NCBI GenBank assembly: GCA_003486225.1 | Contig: DNGN01000168.1 | Location: 3,858 to 23,056, forward strand | From: Chloroflexota bacterium | GTDB taxonomy: Bacteria; Chloroflexota; Anaerolineae; Anaerolineales; UBA11579 | Direction of reading: 5' to 3' | Length of the DNA: 19,199 bases | Shown here: in pieces, positions 6,144 to 14,080 of the stretch | Position numbering within the stretch: the first letter of the stretch is position 1 | Layout of the letters: the number at the start of each line of letters is the position of its first letter | Notes under the pieces: generated by a model | The model's input: only the letters and a program-made list of their open reading frames with translations | What the model was told of the DNA's origin: nothing | Database searches by the model: none | Translations under genes and position numbers: made by a program

Positions 6144-7807
6144 CAAATTCTCAGGATCGAGGAATCCATCCCGGCTGCGACCGCCAATTGACCACCCGGC
6201 AGCGGAACGAGCGCCAGGTTGCTGGTCAGATGGCCTGCCAGCGGCAGGTTTGCCAGCACTTCCGCACCGTTGGCGTTCCTCTGGATCAGGCCCAGTTCGG
6301 TTAAATTCTGGTTGGGCAGCAGCAGTTCCACCCGGCCGTCTGCATTGAAATCCCCTGCCGCAGCCATATCCAGGTTACGTGAATTGATTACATGCGAAGT
6401 GTAGCCAGGAACTTCAGCCACTTTTACCAAAGCCGCTCCCTGCAGCTGAAAAAACTCAACCACACCTCCAAGGTGAGGAGTCAGCACATCAACCAGCTCT
6501 ACTTCGCGGTTCGGACCGAAGGGCGCGGCTGCGATCTGGTGCCGCCAGCGGTACCCTGTCCCAATCGATTCTCCCAAAGCGATGACTTCCCCCAATTCAG
6601 AGTACACCGCGAGCTGCGCACCATTTTTGCGATCACTCAGGGTGAGGATGATTTCCCGCAGGCCGTCGTTGTCCAGGTCTGCCCAGATTGGCGCGATGCC
6701 CTCGATCACCTGCTCACCAGGGATCGTGATCTTCTGCAAGAGGGCACCTGAGGCATCCAGCAGGCTCACCGATTTGGCTTCCAGGCTGTCTCCCAGGACT
6801 CCGTGTGCGTAACTTGCGCTTGGGTTGCTCAGCAGCAGGAACTGCCCGCGTCCGTCGCTCAGGATGCGTCCATCCAGCAAAGCATCCAATTGATCTGTCT
6901 GCACCGGGTCTTTGCCGCTGATTACCAGTTCCCCCTGGCTGCTGATAAAGGCCAGGCTGCCGGTCTCGGTCTGGATGGGGTGTGAGAATTCGGCCAGGTT
7001 TTGGGCGCGGCTGTTCAAAATAACCGGCTGTTCATTCAGCAGCAAGGCGGGCGGCATCCCGCCTGGAAGCTGGCTGGTGCTGAGCTCCAACGACTGGAAA
7101 CCTTGGTCACCCACCTGGAAGGCTTGGATACGGCCATCTTGCAGGGCAGCCACCCAGAAAGTGACACCATACTCTGTGGCGGTACCCACCACCCAGGCCG
7201 GAATTCCTGCCAGGGGGATATCCAACGGCTGGCTGGACAATAGGTCGATCTGGCCTGCCTGGAAACGGTTGCCATCCAGCCGCTGCTGGGTAAGGCCCAT
7301 CACCGCCTGCATCTGGGCCAGGTCCTGCCGCTCTACCTCAAAGCTCAATCCATTGGCCTGATCCAGAAAAACGGTCACTTCCTGACCGCCAAAACCATGC
7401 ACAAGGTCATGCGCCCGGACGGTGACAAACTTCACTTCGGGCGGGAGCACGATGCCTGATTGGCTGCGTGTGAAGGGCTGCTCGTTCTCGTGAGGGTGGG
7501 TCAGCAGTCGGGTAAAAGGGGAGGTAGGGTCTGGCAGGGCAGCTGTACCATCGGGCAGCACAATGTCCCATCCGTCTGCATAGTCTTCCCAGCCCGTATC
7601 GGGGTGGCTGACCGTGACGTGAAAGGTCCAGGTGCGGTCTTGTTCTTCAACTGCCCGGACATGCAGGATATCTGCATTGGCCGTTTCGGGTGCTTGAATG
7701 GGTATTACCGGCGGGGTAGGCGTGGCTGGTTGCGGAGGGATTTGATTGGAACAACCGATCACCAGCATTCCTGTGAATATCAAAACAAAAAAGGCGGGGA
7801 GTTTCAT
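6134..7807 (-). CDS. Lipoprotein with FG-GAP/VCBS-like repeats
   Basis: This 557-residue protein has a lipoprotein signal: a hydrophobic helix at 5-17 and lipobox VIGC with C19. A proline/threonine-rich linker (about 23-45) then leads to the mature part. Two calcium-binding-type loops typical of FG-GAP/VCBS blades are visible: D377-L-D-N-D381-G (WADLDNDGLREIILTL) and D486-F-N-A-D490-G (GDFNADGRVELLLP). Weaker beta-rich segments lie between about 190 and 360. This suggests a C-terminal beta-propeller attached to the outer face of the membrane, perhaps for binding or adhesion. The substrate is unknown. The start at 7807 has no clear ribosome site but gives a clean lipoprotein signal. It is divergent from the lut operon, 147 bases away. 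Confidence 0.8.
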   Translation of the reverse strand: MKLPAFFVLIFTGMLVIGCSNQIPPQPATPTPPVIPIQAPETANADILHVRAVEEQDRTWTFHVTVSHPDTGWEDYADGWDIVLPDGTAALPDPTSPFTRLLTHPHENEQPFTRSQSGIVLPPEVKFVTVRAHDLVHGFGGQEVTVFLDQANGLSFEVERQDLAQMQAVMGLTQQRLDGNRFQAGQIDLLSSQPLDIPLAGIPAWVVGTATEYGVTFWVAALQDGRIQAFQVGDQGFQSLELSTSQLPGGMPPALLLNEQPVILNSRAQNLAEFSHPIQTETGSLAFISSQGELVISGKDPVQTDQLDALLDGRILSDGRGQFLLLSNPSASYAHGVLGDSLEAKSVSLLDASGALLQKITIPGEQVIEGIAPIWADLDNDGLREIILTLSDRKNGAQLAVYSELGEVIALGESIGTGYRWRHQIAAAPFGPNREVELVDVLTPHLGGVVEFFQLQGAALVKVAEVPGYTSHVINSRNLDMAAAGDFNADGRVELLLPNQNLTELGLIQRNANGAEVLANLPLAGHLTSNLALVPLPGGQLAVAAGMDSSILRIWLP

Positions 7808-7870
7808 ATCTTTTGGAAGGGGGTTTACATCCTTTTCTTACCTGCATCTCACCAGGCTTGGAAGAAACGA

Positions 7871-7899
7871 TTGGGAGAATCGGGTTTGTGGTTTATGAT
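7871..7899 (+). promoter_or_regulatory. Candidate promoter for the lut operon
   Basis: TTGGGA (7871-7876), a 17-base spacer, and TATGAT (7894-7899) precede lutA by 55 bases. A second -10-like TATAGT lies at 7902. No clear operator palindrome was seen in the 147-base divergent gap. Confidence 0.5.
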
Positions 7900-7954
7900 A
7901 GTATAGTGCAGCAAACTTGAACACGGCTCATCATCAAGCACAACGGAAGGTGTC

Positions 7955-8677
7955 ATGACTCGAAAAATTGCCCTGTTTGTCACCTGTCTTGTAGATCAGA
8001 TCTTCCCTGAGGTGGGGGTTGCTTCCTATAAGCTGCTCCGTCGGAGTGGGTTTCACGTTGAATTTCCAGAGCAGCAGACCTGCTGCGGCCAGCCATTTTA
8101 TAGCAGCGGTTTTATCCCCGAAGCCAGAAAGCTGGCTCAGCAAACCATCGCACTGTTGGAACCGTACGACGCGGTGGTGATTCCTGGCGGATCTTGCACC
8201 GGCATGATGCGGAAGGACTATCTGCATTTATTTGATCATGATCCGGATTGGCACCACAGGGCCAGTGCCGTAGCGGGGAAATTTTTTGAACTGAGCGAGT
8301 TCCTATTTAACCATGCTGTCCTGAAACCCAAGCACAGCCAAAAATTGGCAGTTACTTATCACGATTCGTGCCATATGCTGCGCGTGGCCGGCATAAAACA
8401 CCCCCCTCGCCACTTGCTGGAACAGGTGGGCTGCGAGATCCGGGAAATGGGGGAATCGGAACGCTGCTGCGGCTTTGGCGGCTTCTTCAGTGTGCGCCTG
8501 CATGAAGTTTCCAGTGCCATGACGGCACATAAATTGAGGCAGGGCAGCCAATCCTCGGCCGAAGTGCTGGTCACCTCAGACCCAGGCTGCCTGCTGCAGA
8601 TGAGGAGCCGCCAGACGCAGGCCGACACCATGCGTGTGGAACATCTGGCCGTGCTTTTGGAGGAGATGGCAGCATGA
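7955..8677 (+). CDS. lutA: L-lactate utilisation protein LutA (CCG-domain iron-sulfur subunit)
   Basis: This 240-residue protein carries two CCG (DUF224-type) cysteine-rich domains. The first has C11, C43-C44-G-Q-P and C81 in GGSCTGM. The second has C139 in HDSCHMLR, C171-C172-G-F-G-G and C212 in SDPGC. These ligate an iron-sulfur centre, as in the heterodisulfide-reductase and glycolate-oxidase families. With LutB and LutC it forms the flavin-independent complex that oxidises L-lactate to pyruvate in Bacillus; the E. coli homologue is YkgE. Length is as expected. The start has a strong GGAAGG site at 7945-7950. The stop overlaps lutB by the ATGA junction at 8674-8677, implying translational coupling. 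Confidence 0.93.
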   Translation: MTRKIALFVTCLVDQIFPEVGVASYKLLRRSGFHVEFPEQQTCCGQPFYSSGFIPEARKLAQQTIALLEPYDAVVIPGGSCTGMMRKDYLHLFDHDPDWHHRASAVAGKFFELSEFLFNHAVLKPKHSQKLAVTYHDSCHMLRVAGIKHPPRHLLEQVGCEIREMGESERCCGFGGFFSVRLHEVSSAMTAHKLRQGSQSSAEVLVTSDPGCLLQMRSRQTQADTMRVEHLAVLLEEMAA

Positions 8678-10068
8678 AAATCACCCCTTCGAAGTTTCAG
8701 GAGTCTGCCAGAAAAACGATCCAGGACCCGCGCCTGCAGGAGGCCTTTTACTCCGGGATGGTGCGCTTTACCAATGCCAGAAATGCAGAATATGCTAATG
8801 TTCCAGATATTGCGGCCATGCGCGATGAGTTGAAACAAATCCGCCAGGCGACGATTGCCAATCTGGCGGAACATCTGGAAGAGTTTGAACGTAATGCACA
8901 CCTGGCCGGAGCGGTGGTGCATTGGGCCAAAGACAGCGGTGACGTAGGGCGCATTGTGCTGGAGATTGCCCGGCGCGAGGGTGGAAAGCGAATCGTCAAA
9001 AGCAAATCCATGGTGACAGAAGAGGTGGAACTGAACCACATCCTGGAAACTGCCGGGATGGAGGTGGTCGAAACCGATCTGGGCGAATATATCATCCAGC
9101 TGGCCGGAGAGAAACCCTCCCATATCATTGCTCCTGCCGTGCACCAAACCACCCACCAGGTGGCCGAATTATTTTCCAGGCACCTCAAGCGGGAGGTGGA
9201 AGCCAGCCCGGAAGCCCTGACGGAAATCGCCCGCCAGATTCTGCGGCGTATGTTCCTGGAAGCCAAGATCGGCATCAGTGGGGTCAACCTGGGTGTATCG
9301 GAGACCGGCAGTATCGTTCTGGTGACCAATGAGGGCAACGGCCGCATGGTGACCAGCCTGCCCCCGGTGCATATTGCGGTCATGGGGATCGAGCGAATTA
9401 CGCCTACCTGGGAGGCTGCCGCCAAATGGCTTTCGCTGCTGGCTCGTTCCGCGACCGGGCAGCCCCTCTCGATCTATACCTCTGTGATCACCGGCCCGGC
9501 CAAAGAGGATGAGCTCGACGGCCCGCGCGAGGTGCACATCATCCTGCTGGATAACCGGCGCAGCACGCTCACCGGAACAAAATACCAGGAAATTTTGGAA
9601 TGCATACGCTGCGGTGCCTGTCTCAGCGTATGCCCGGTCTATACCCAATCCGGCGGACATGCTTACCACAGCCCGTACAGCGGTCCGATCGGGGCGGTCG
9701 TTTCCCCGTTGCTGTTTGGTCTGGAGCAATACCCGGGACTGCCCCAGGCCAGTACGCTGTGCGGGGCCTGCCTGGAAGTATGCCCGGTGCGGATCGACTT
9801 GCCCAGGATGCTGCTGGCCCTGCGGGAGGATTCTGTTGCACAAGGTCTGGTGCCCTGGCCTGAGGCGGCCGCTGAAAGGATCGGTGGCGCGCTGATGGCC
9901 AAACCTGCCAGTATGAACCTCATGTTCAAGTTGGGGCGGCTGGGTCAGTTTTTCATCAAGCTCTTTGCGATAAAGCTCAAAGGTTTTGAGAATGTTCCGA
10001 TCATCGCGGGGAAATCTTTTCGATCCATATGGAAGAATCTGGAGATAGAAAATGAACCACCGGACTGA
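8674..10068 (+). CDS. lutB: L-lactate utilisation iron-sulfur protein LutB
   Basis: This 464-residue protein has an N-terminal LUD domain (to about 290) with the NLGVSETGSIVLVTNEGNG block at 205-223, then a ferredoxin-type region. Cysteines C310, C313, C316 and C320 form one CxxCxxCxxxCP motif, and C363, C366 and C370 a second CxxCxxxCP, the usual seven-cysteine pattern of LutB/YkgF. The C-terminal 90 residues are the family's tail. It carries electrons within the LutABC lactate dehydrogenase; the final acceptor is not visible here. It overlaps lutA by four bases and lutC by 17, so the three genes are one message. The product is cytoplasmic, possibly membrane-associated. No anomalies were seen. 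Confidence 0.95.
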   Translation: MKITPSKFQESARKTIQDPRLQEAFYSGMVRFTNARNAEYANVPDIAAMRDELKQIRQATIANLAEHLEEFERNAHLAGAVVHWAKDSGDVGRIVLEIARREGGKRIVKSKSMVTEEVELNHILETAGMEVVETDLGEYIIQLAGEKPSHIIAPAVHQTTHQVAELFSRHLKREVEASPEALTEIARQILRRMFLEAKIGISGVNLGVSETGSIVLVTNEGNGRMVTSLPPVHIAVMGIERITPTWEAAAKWLSLLARSATGQPLSIYTSVITGPAKEDELDGPREVHIILLDNRRSTLTGTKYQEILECIRCGACLSVCPVYTQSGGHAYHSPYSGPIGAVVSPLLFGLEQYPGLPQASTLCGACLEVCPVRIDLPRMLLALREDSVAQGLVPWPEAAAERIGGALMAKPASMNLMFKLGRLGQFFIKLFAIKLKGFENVPIIAGKSFRSIWKNLEIENEPPD

Positions 10069-10678
10069 GATCCTTGCTCGCCTGCCCAGAACAGCGTCCG
10101 AAATGCCAGCGCCGGGAACCTATCGGCGGGAATATCCTGACCTGGCCGAGCAGTTTGCCAATAGTTTGCAAGCCGCCAAAGGGGAAGTGTACCGGGCAGA
10201 TGACCTGGCAGCGGCTTTTCAGAAATTAAGAGACCTGTTCGAAGCGTTGCAGGTACGGACGGTTGCAGCCCACCTCGAACCGCCGCTGGATGACCCGGCC
10301 CTGCCGGCATCCTTCCCATTGCAAAGCTGGCATTTTGCCGGGCAAGTAGAGGATTACCGGGCGGTGTGTGCCGATGCAGATGCCGGTCTGACCAGCGCTG
10401 CTTTTGGCCTGGCGGAAACCGGGTCGCTCGTGCTTGCAGCAGGCCCCACCCATTCCAGGCTGACCAGCCTGCTGCCGCCGATTCATTGTGTCTTGCTGCC
10501 GGAATCCCGCATTGTGCCCAGCATCTTCGATTGGGCTGCACAGCGACCTGAATCTTTCCCTTCCAACCTGGTACTGGTCAGCGGCCCGAGTAAAACTGCC
10601 GATATTGAGCAAACCCTGGTGGTAGGGGTCCATGGCCCAAGACGGTTGGTTGTGGTTGTCTATCCGGACCGGGATTGA
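10052..10678 (+). CDS. lutC: L-lactate utilisation protein LutC (LUD domain)
   Basis: This 208-residue protein of the LUD domain family (LutC/YkgG) is the third subunit of the lactate oxidation complex. The conserved blocks are AETGSLVLAA at 121-130 with SRLTSLLPPIHCVLL to 149, and VSGPSKTADIEQTLVVGVHGP at about 176-196. It lacks cysteine clusters. It is somewhat shorter than the Bacillus protein, mainly at the N-terminus. GGAG at 10041-10044 supports the ATG at 10052, inside the end of lutB. It is the last lut gene. The following 65 bases hold no convincing intrinsic terminator, so some read-through toward the riboswitch cannot be excluded. Confidence 0.93.
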   Translation: MNHRTEILARLPRTASEMPAPGTYRREYPDLAEQFANSLQAAKGEVYRADDLAAAFQKLRDLFEALQVRTVAAHLEPPLDDPALPASFPLQSWHFAGQVEDYRAVCADADAGLTSAAFGLAETGSLVLAAGPTHSRLTSLLPPIHCVLLPESRIVPSIFDWAAQRPESFPSNLVLVSGPSKTADIEQTLVVGVHGPRRLVVVVYPDRD

Positions 10679-10743
10679 AGCTGGTTCTAAAGTGATTGCA
10701 CATCCAGCGCACATCTGAGTAGGCTGAATTTTTATTGGATCGC

Positions 10744-10772
10744 TTGTGTGGTGAAAATGTACGTGATAAAAT
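10744..10772 (+). promoter_or_regulatory. Promoter for the cobalamin riboswitch and btu genes
   Basis: TTGTGT (10744-10749), a 17-base spacer and TAAAAT (10767-10772), with TG at 10764-10765 making an extended -10. The start would be near 10779, about 20 bases before the first aptamer stem. Confidence 0.55.
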
Positions 10773-10798
10773 GAGGCCACCTTAACAACCGAATAGAT

Positions 10799-10953
10799 TT
10801 GATTGCAGAGCCTAAGCCCCCGGAAGGGAAGGCAGAACAACCCCAATTGTTCATGGCGAAACCGGTGCCTGCTGGTAACCTCAGCAGAAGTCCGGTGCTG
10901 TCCCGCAACTGTAATCCTCATCAGAGGAGAGCCAGGTCGCCCGCTGCAGTCAA
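10799..10953 (+). ncRNA. Cobalamin riboswitch aptamer
   Basis: The conserved core is clear: GTCCGGTGCTG then TCCCGCAACTGT (10901-10912), preceded by CCGGTGC with an inserted hairpin (CTGCTG/CAGCAG), and followed by a B12-box-like GAGCCAGGTCGCCCGC (10928-10943). The closing stem P1 pairs TTGATTGCAG (10799-10808) with CTGCAGTCAA (10944-10953), ten pairs including one G-U. It precedes an intrinsic terminator and a btuF-like gene, the expected context for adenosyl- or methylcobalamin sensing. The B12 box departs somewhat from the usual form, so the exact ligand subtype is not assigned. Confidence 0.9.
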
Positions 10954-11067
10954 GTTCCATGATCAAGTTGAAAGCAACTTGAAAGTGTATCTCTCGCGGC
11001 CAGGGATCGGAACAACGAAGCAGATTGGAGCGCTTCGAAATTTTGCCAGAAAACCTGCCACCGAAGC
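10950..11067 (+). promoter_or_regulatory. Riboswitch expression platform with competing pairings
   Basis: AACTTGA (10976-10982) can pair with TCAAGTT at 10963-10969 or with an identical copy at 10950-10956 that includes the 3' strand of aptamer stem P1. Further on, GCTTCG (11032-11037) can pair with CGAAGC at 11016-11021 or with CGAAGC at 11062-11067 inside the terminator. These alternatives could link ligand binding to termination. The complementary stretches are visible in the sequence; the switching mechanism is inference. Confidence 0.45.
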
Positions 11068-11083
11068 AGGTTTATTTTTTTAA
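11051..11083 (+). terminator. Riboswitch-controlled intrinsic terminator before btuF
   Basis: AAACCTGC (11051-11058) and GCAGGTTT (11066-11073) form eight pairs around a seven-base loop, followed by ATTTTTTT. It sits 22 bases before the btuF start and directly before the ribosome site, so it must be regulated rather than constitutive. Confidence 0.88.
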
Positions 11084-11104
11084 CCTTGAGGAGGTTTAAA
11101 TCGT

Positions 11105-12127
11105 ATGAAACGCATTTTAAATATCGTTAGTATTATCGGTTTACTGTTGGTTTTCCTGCTGGCAGCATGCAGTGGCCAAGGAGAAGTACAGAACCAAGAC
11201 CAGCCTGAGAACCAGGCTGCTGTGAACCAGCCAGAAGAGGTTGCGGATGAGGGCCAGGCAGATGCAGAACCTGCAGTTGAGGAGCCATCTCTGGGGTTCA
11301 CCCTGGTGGATGGTTTGGGCCGTGAGGTCACCCTGGAACAACCTGCCCAACGGATTGTCTCCCTGGCTCCGTCCATTACCGAGACCCTGTTTGCGATCGG
11401 GGCTGGAGCTCAGGTCGTAGGGCGGGATGATTTTTCCAATTTCCCGGAGGCAGCGGCAGGGCTTCCCAGCATTGGCGGCAGCTTCGGCGAATTGAACACC
11501 GAAGCCATCCTGGCACTTGAGCCGGACCTGGTGCTGGCAGCACCCATCACGACTGCCGAACAGGTGCAAGCCATGGCCGACCTGGGGTTGACCGTCTTCT
11601 TGCTGGATAACCCGGTAGATTTTGATGGCTTGTATGAGATGCTGCGCACCGCAGCCCAGCTCAGCGGAACGGAGAGTGAAACCGAGGTTCTGGTGGAAGG
11701 GCTGCAGGCACGCGTGAATGCCGTGCTGGAAGCAGTTGCCGGTGCCGAAACCACTCCGTTGGTGTTCTATGAACTGGACAGCACCGAACCAACTGCTCCC
11801 TGGACATCTGGCAAAGGCACCTTCATTGATACGTTGATCCAGATGGCCGGCGGCAGCAACCTGGGTGCAGAATTTGAAGGCGCTTGGGTCCAGGTCAGTG
11901 CTGAGGATCTGATTGCCAAGGACCCGCAAGTGATTGTCCTGGGAGATTCAATCTGGGGTGTCACCCCGGAAGATGTCGGTTCCCGCCCGGGCTGGGAGGT
12001 CATCTCTGCCGTCCAGAACCAGCAGGTGTACCCCTTCAACGATGATCTGGCCAGCCGACCCGGACCGCGTCTGGTGGATGGCCTGGAAGAATTGGCCCGC
12101 CTGATCCATCCTGATCTGTTCGAGTAA
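11105..12127 (+). CDS. btuF: Cobalamin/corrinoid ABC transporter substrate-binding lipoprotein (BtuF-like)
   Basis: This 340-residue lipoprotein has a signal helix at 6-18 and lipobox LAAC with C22. An acidic, glutamine/asparagine-rich linker (about 24-62) tethers the binding domain. The fold is the helical-backbone type III binding protein. RIVSLAPSITETLFAIGAG (about 83-101) opens lobe one, LNTEAILALEPDLVLAA follows, and IAKDPQVIVLGD belongs to lobe two. Binding proteins of this family carry cobalamin or iron chelates. The upstream cobalamin riboswitch makes corrinoid the likely cargo. GAGGAGG (11088-11094) supports the start. The mature protein would face the outside and deliver to the BtuC-like permease encoded 26 bases downstream. 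Confidence 0.9.
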   Translation: MKRILNIVSIIGLLLVFLLAACSGQGEVQNQDQPENQAAVNQPEEVADEGQADAEPAVEEPSLGFTLVDGLGREVTLEQPAQRIVSLAPSITETLFAIGAGAQVVGRDDFSNFPEAAAGLPSIGGSFGELNTEAILALEPDLVLAAPITTAEQVQAMADLGLTVFLLDNPVDFDGLYEMLRTAAQLSGTESETEVLVEGLQARVNAVLEAVAGAETTPLVFYELDSTEPTAPWTSGKGTFIDTLIQMAGGSNLGAEFEGAWVQVSAEDLIAKDPQVIVLGDSIWGVTPEDVGSRPGWEVISAVQNQQVYPFNDDLASRPGPRLVDGLEELARLIHPDLFE

Positions 12128-12153
12128 TCGGATTTTTTATATGCTTGATTGCT

Positions 12154-13206
12154 ATGGCGGGTGGTATGCCTAGAGAAAAAGACAAGAGATTATCGCCGTT
12201 TGTGATCAATCTCATTCTGTTGCTGCTCGTCCTGGTGATCAATGTTGCGGTTGGGGCGGTGTTTATCCCTCCTGAAACCTTGCTGAAAATTATTCTTGCC
12301 AAGGTTTCAGGAGGGGCGATGTCCGGGGATTGGCCGGCCCATTTTGAGGCCATCATCCTCAGCATCCGGCTACCGCATGCCATCCTGATTATGATGACCG
12401 GGGCCGCGCTGGCATCCAGTGGCGCTGCATACCAGGGACTGTTTCGCAATCCATTGGCCGATCCATACCTGATTGGTGTGGCTTCCGGGGCAGGGCTGGG
12501 AGCGGTTGCCGCCCTGTCAATCTATTGGCCACAGAATCTGCTCGGTTTTTACCTGATCCCTCTTTCAGCTTTTCTTGGCGCTATCCTGACCGTGGTGGTG
12601 GTCTATTATCTTGCCCGGGTGGGCAACATGGTACCGCTCACCACCCTGATCCTGGCAGGGGTGGCAGTCGGGGCATTCACGTCTGCCCTGACATCCTTCC
12701 TGATGCTCAATTCCGATGAGCAGATCTATCGGGCGATCTCGTTTCTGCTTGGCGGCACTCCCATGGCCGGCTGGAATCCGGTTTTGGCAGCCCTGCCTTA
12801 CCTGGTAGTGGGTATGGGCGTGCTGTCTTTCCTGGGGCATCCTCTCAACCTGCTGCAGTTTGGCGAAGAGCAAGCCCAGCAGCTTGGCTTATCCGTGGAG
12901 CGCGCCAAGACGATACTGATCGTGGTAGCCTCCATCGTGACCGCAGTCGCGGTCTCATTTTCCGGGGTGATCGGTTTTATCGGCCTGATTGTGCCGCATG
13001 TGCTGCGTATGGTGACCGGGCCGGACTACCGCCGCTTGTTGCCGTTATCCATCCTGGCTGGGGGAACCGCGCTCCTGGCGGCAGATGTGATCGCACGCTG
13101 GGTGATGGCTCCCCGGGTCTTACCCGTCGGGATCATCACAGCTCTGGCGGGTGCGCCTTTCTTTCTGTGGATATTGCGCCGTGCGAAGACGGAGGTTTTC
13201 TGGTAG
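12154..13206 (+). CDS. btuC: Cobalamin/corrinoid ABC transporter permease (BtuC-like, FecCD family)
   Basis: This is a FecCD/BtuC-type permease of about 350 residues with roughly ten hydrophobic helices. Family blocks are clear: SIRLPHAILIMMTGAALASSGAAYQGLFRNPLADPYLIGVASGAG in the first third, then FLLGGTPMAG in the middle. Near the C-terminus, FSGVIGFIGLIVPHVLRM contains the cytoplasmic coupling segment that contacts the ATPase. The start is uncertain: I take the ATG at 12154, but the TTG at 12145 and the ATG at 12166 are in frame and none has a clear ribosome site. The stop codon TAG abuts the ATG of the ATPase gene with no gap. The protein forms the membrane channel of the importer. Confidence 0.9.
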   Translation: MAGGMPREKDKRLSPFVINLILLLLVLVINVAVGAVFIPPETLLKIILAKVSGGAMSGDWPAHFEAIILSIRLPHAILIMMTGAALASSGAAYQGLFRNPLADPYLIGVASGAGLGAVAALSIYWPQNLLGFYLIPLSAFLGAILTVVVVYYLARVGNMVPLTTLILAGVAVGAFTSALTSFLMLNSDEQIYRAISFLLGGTPMAGWNPVLAALPYLVVGMGVLSFLGHPLNLLQFGEEQAQQLGLSVERAKTILIVVASIVTAVAVSFSGVIGFIGLIVPHVLRMVTGPDYRRLLPLSILAGGTALLAADVIARWVMAPRVLPVGIITALAGAPFFLWILRRAKTEVFW

Positions 13207-13977
13207 ATGCTAAAGATCCAGGACCTGGTGATTCAGTATGGCGACACGCAGGTGGTGCGAGGCGTCTCCCTGCAGGTAGCGCCGGGGGAGGTTGTAGCGC
13301 TGATTGGGCCCAATGGCGCTGGCAAGACCTCCTTGGTACGCGGCATCAGCGGTGTGGCCGAGGTGGCTTCCGGTAAAGTCTTGTTCGAAGAAACGGACTT
13401 AAAGTCTCTGCGCCCGATGGAGCGCGCCCGCGTGATGGCGGTTGTGCCGCAGGTTTCGTATGTCGGCGGTGCGTTTACTGTGGAGCAGGTCGTGATGATG
13501 GGCAGGACGGCCTATATGTCCTGGCTTGGGAAACCTTCCAGCACGGATGAGGCCGTTGTCCGGCAGGCCTTGCAGGATACCAGCACGACCACCCTCGCCA
13601 GGCGCAGGATTGCGGAACTGTCCGGCGGCGAGCAGCAGCGCGTGATGCTCGCCAGGGCATTGGCGCAAAAAACGCCTCTGCTGGTGCTGGATGAACCGAC
13701 CAACCACCTCGATCTGCAGCATCAAGGGACGATCCTTTCATTGGTGAGGGAGCAGGTCGTCAAAAAGGGATTGGCGGTGCTGATGGTGCTGCATGACCTC
13801 AATCTGGTCTCGCAATTTGCCGACCGTGCCGTACTGATGCTGGATGGCAGAGTTTTTGCATCTGGTAAGCCGCAGGCTGTTTTGACAAAAGAAAATATCA
13901 GCGAGGCCTACCATGCGAAAATTGAAATCATCCCCCACCCCAGTACAAATCTTCCGATCATATTGCACGAAAATTAA
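13207..13977 (+). CDS. btuD: Cobalamin/corrinoid ABC transporter ATP-binding protein (BtuD-like)
   Basis: This 256-residue ATPase has all the usual elements. Walker A is GPNGAGKTS (34-42), the Q-loop is Q82, the signature is LSGGEQQ (138-144), Walker B is LLVLDEP (158-164) with the NHLD D-loop, and the switch histidine is H196. Nothing is missing, so it should be active. It most resembles the FepC/BtuD group that energises FecCD permeases. The ATG directly follows the permease stop, indicating coupled translation. It is the last gene of the riboswitch-controlled unit. I see no convincing intrinsic terminator in the 103 bases after it. Confidence 0.93.
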   Translation: MLKIQDLVIQYGDTQVVRGVSLQVAPGEVVALIGPNGAGKTSLVRGISGVAEVASGKVLFEETDLKSLRPMERARVMAVVPQVSYVGGAFTVEQVVMMGRTAYMSWLGKPSSTDEAVVRQALQDTSTTTLARRRIAELSGGEQQRVMLARALAQKTPLLVLDEPTNHLDLQHQGTILSLVREQVVKKGLAVLMVLHDLNLVSQFADRAVLMLDGRVFASGKPQAVLTKENISEAYHAKIEIIPHPSTNLPIILHEN

Positions 13978-14051
13978 TAAAGAGAATATTCGCGAAACGG
14001 ATCCATTTTTCTCATTACAAAACTATTAGGTATGGGGGATATAAACTTGGA

Positions 14052-14057
14052 TATAAT
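14052..14057 (+). promoter_or_regulatory. Candidate -10 box for the GAF-GGDEF operon
   Basis: A perfect TATAAT lies 23 bases before the start codon. No good -35 is found at 16-18 bases (GGTATG at 14029-14034), so activity may depend on an activator or another factor. The leader would be very short. Confidence 0.4.
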
Positions 14058-14080
14058 ACAGATATAGCTAGGTTACACCG

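Noticed and set aside
8359..9156. 265-codon minus-strand open frame opposite lutA/lutB
   Set aside because: It overlaps two certain genes, has no ribosome site or recognisable domain, and reflects the codon bias of lutB.
10679..10740. Possible terminator after lutC (GCTGG...CCAGC)
   Set aside because: There are only five pairs with a 19-base loop and no T-run directly after, which is too weak to call.
11016..11069. Direct repeat CGAAGCAG as a mobile-element or CRISPR-like repeat
   Set aside because: There are only two short copies, and both fit better as competing RNA helices in the riboswitch platform.
10799..11083. 94-codon plus-strand frame across the leader before btuF
   Set aside because: It exactly covers the cobalamin aptamer and terminator, starts inside stem P1, and has no ribosome site.
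11141..11929. 262-codon minus-strand open frame opposite btuF
   Set aside because: It is a shadow frame; btuF has signal peptide, fold motifs, ribosome site and operon context.
13978..14040. Possible terminator after btuD around the TTCGCGAA palindrome
   Set aside because: The palindrome has no loop and no proper T-run; the TTTTT further on does not follow a stem.
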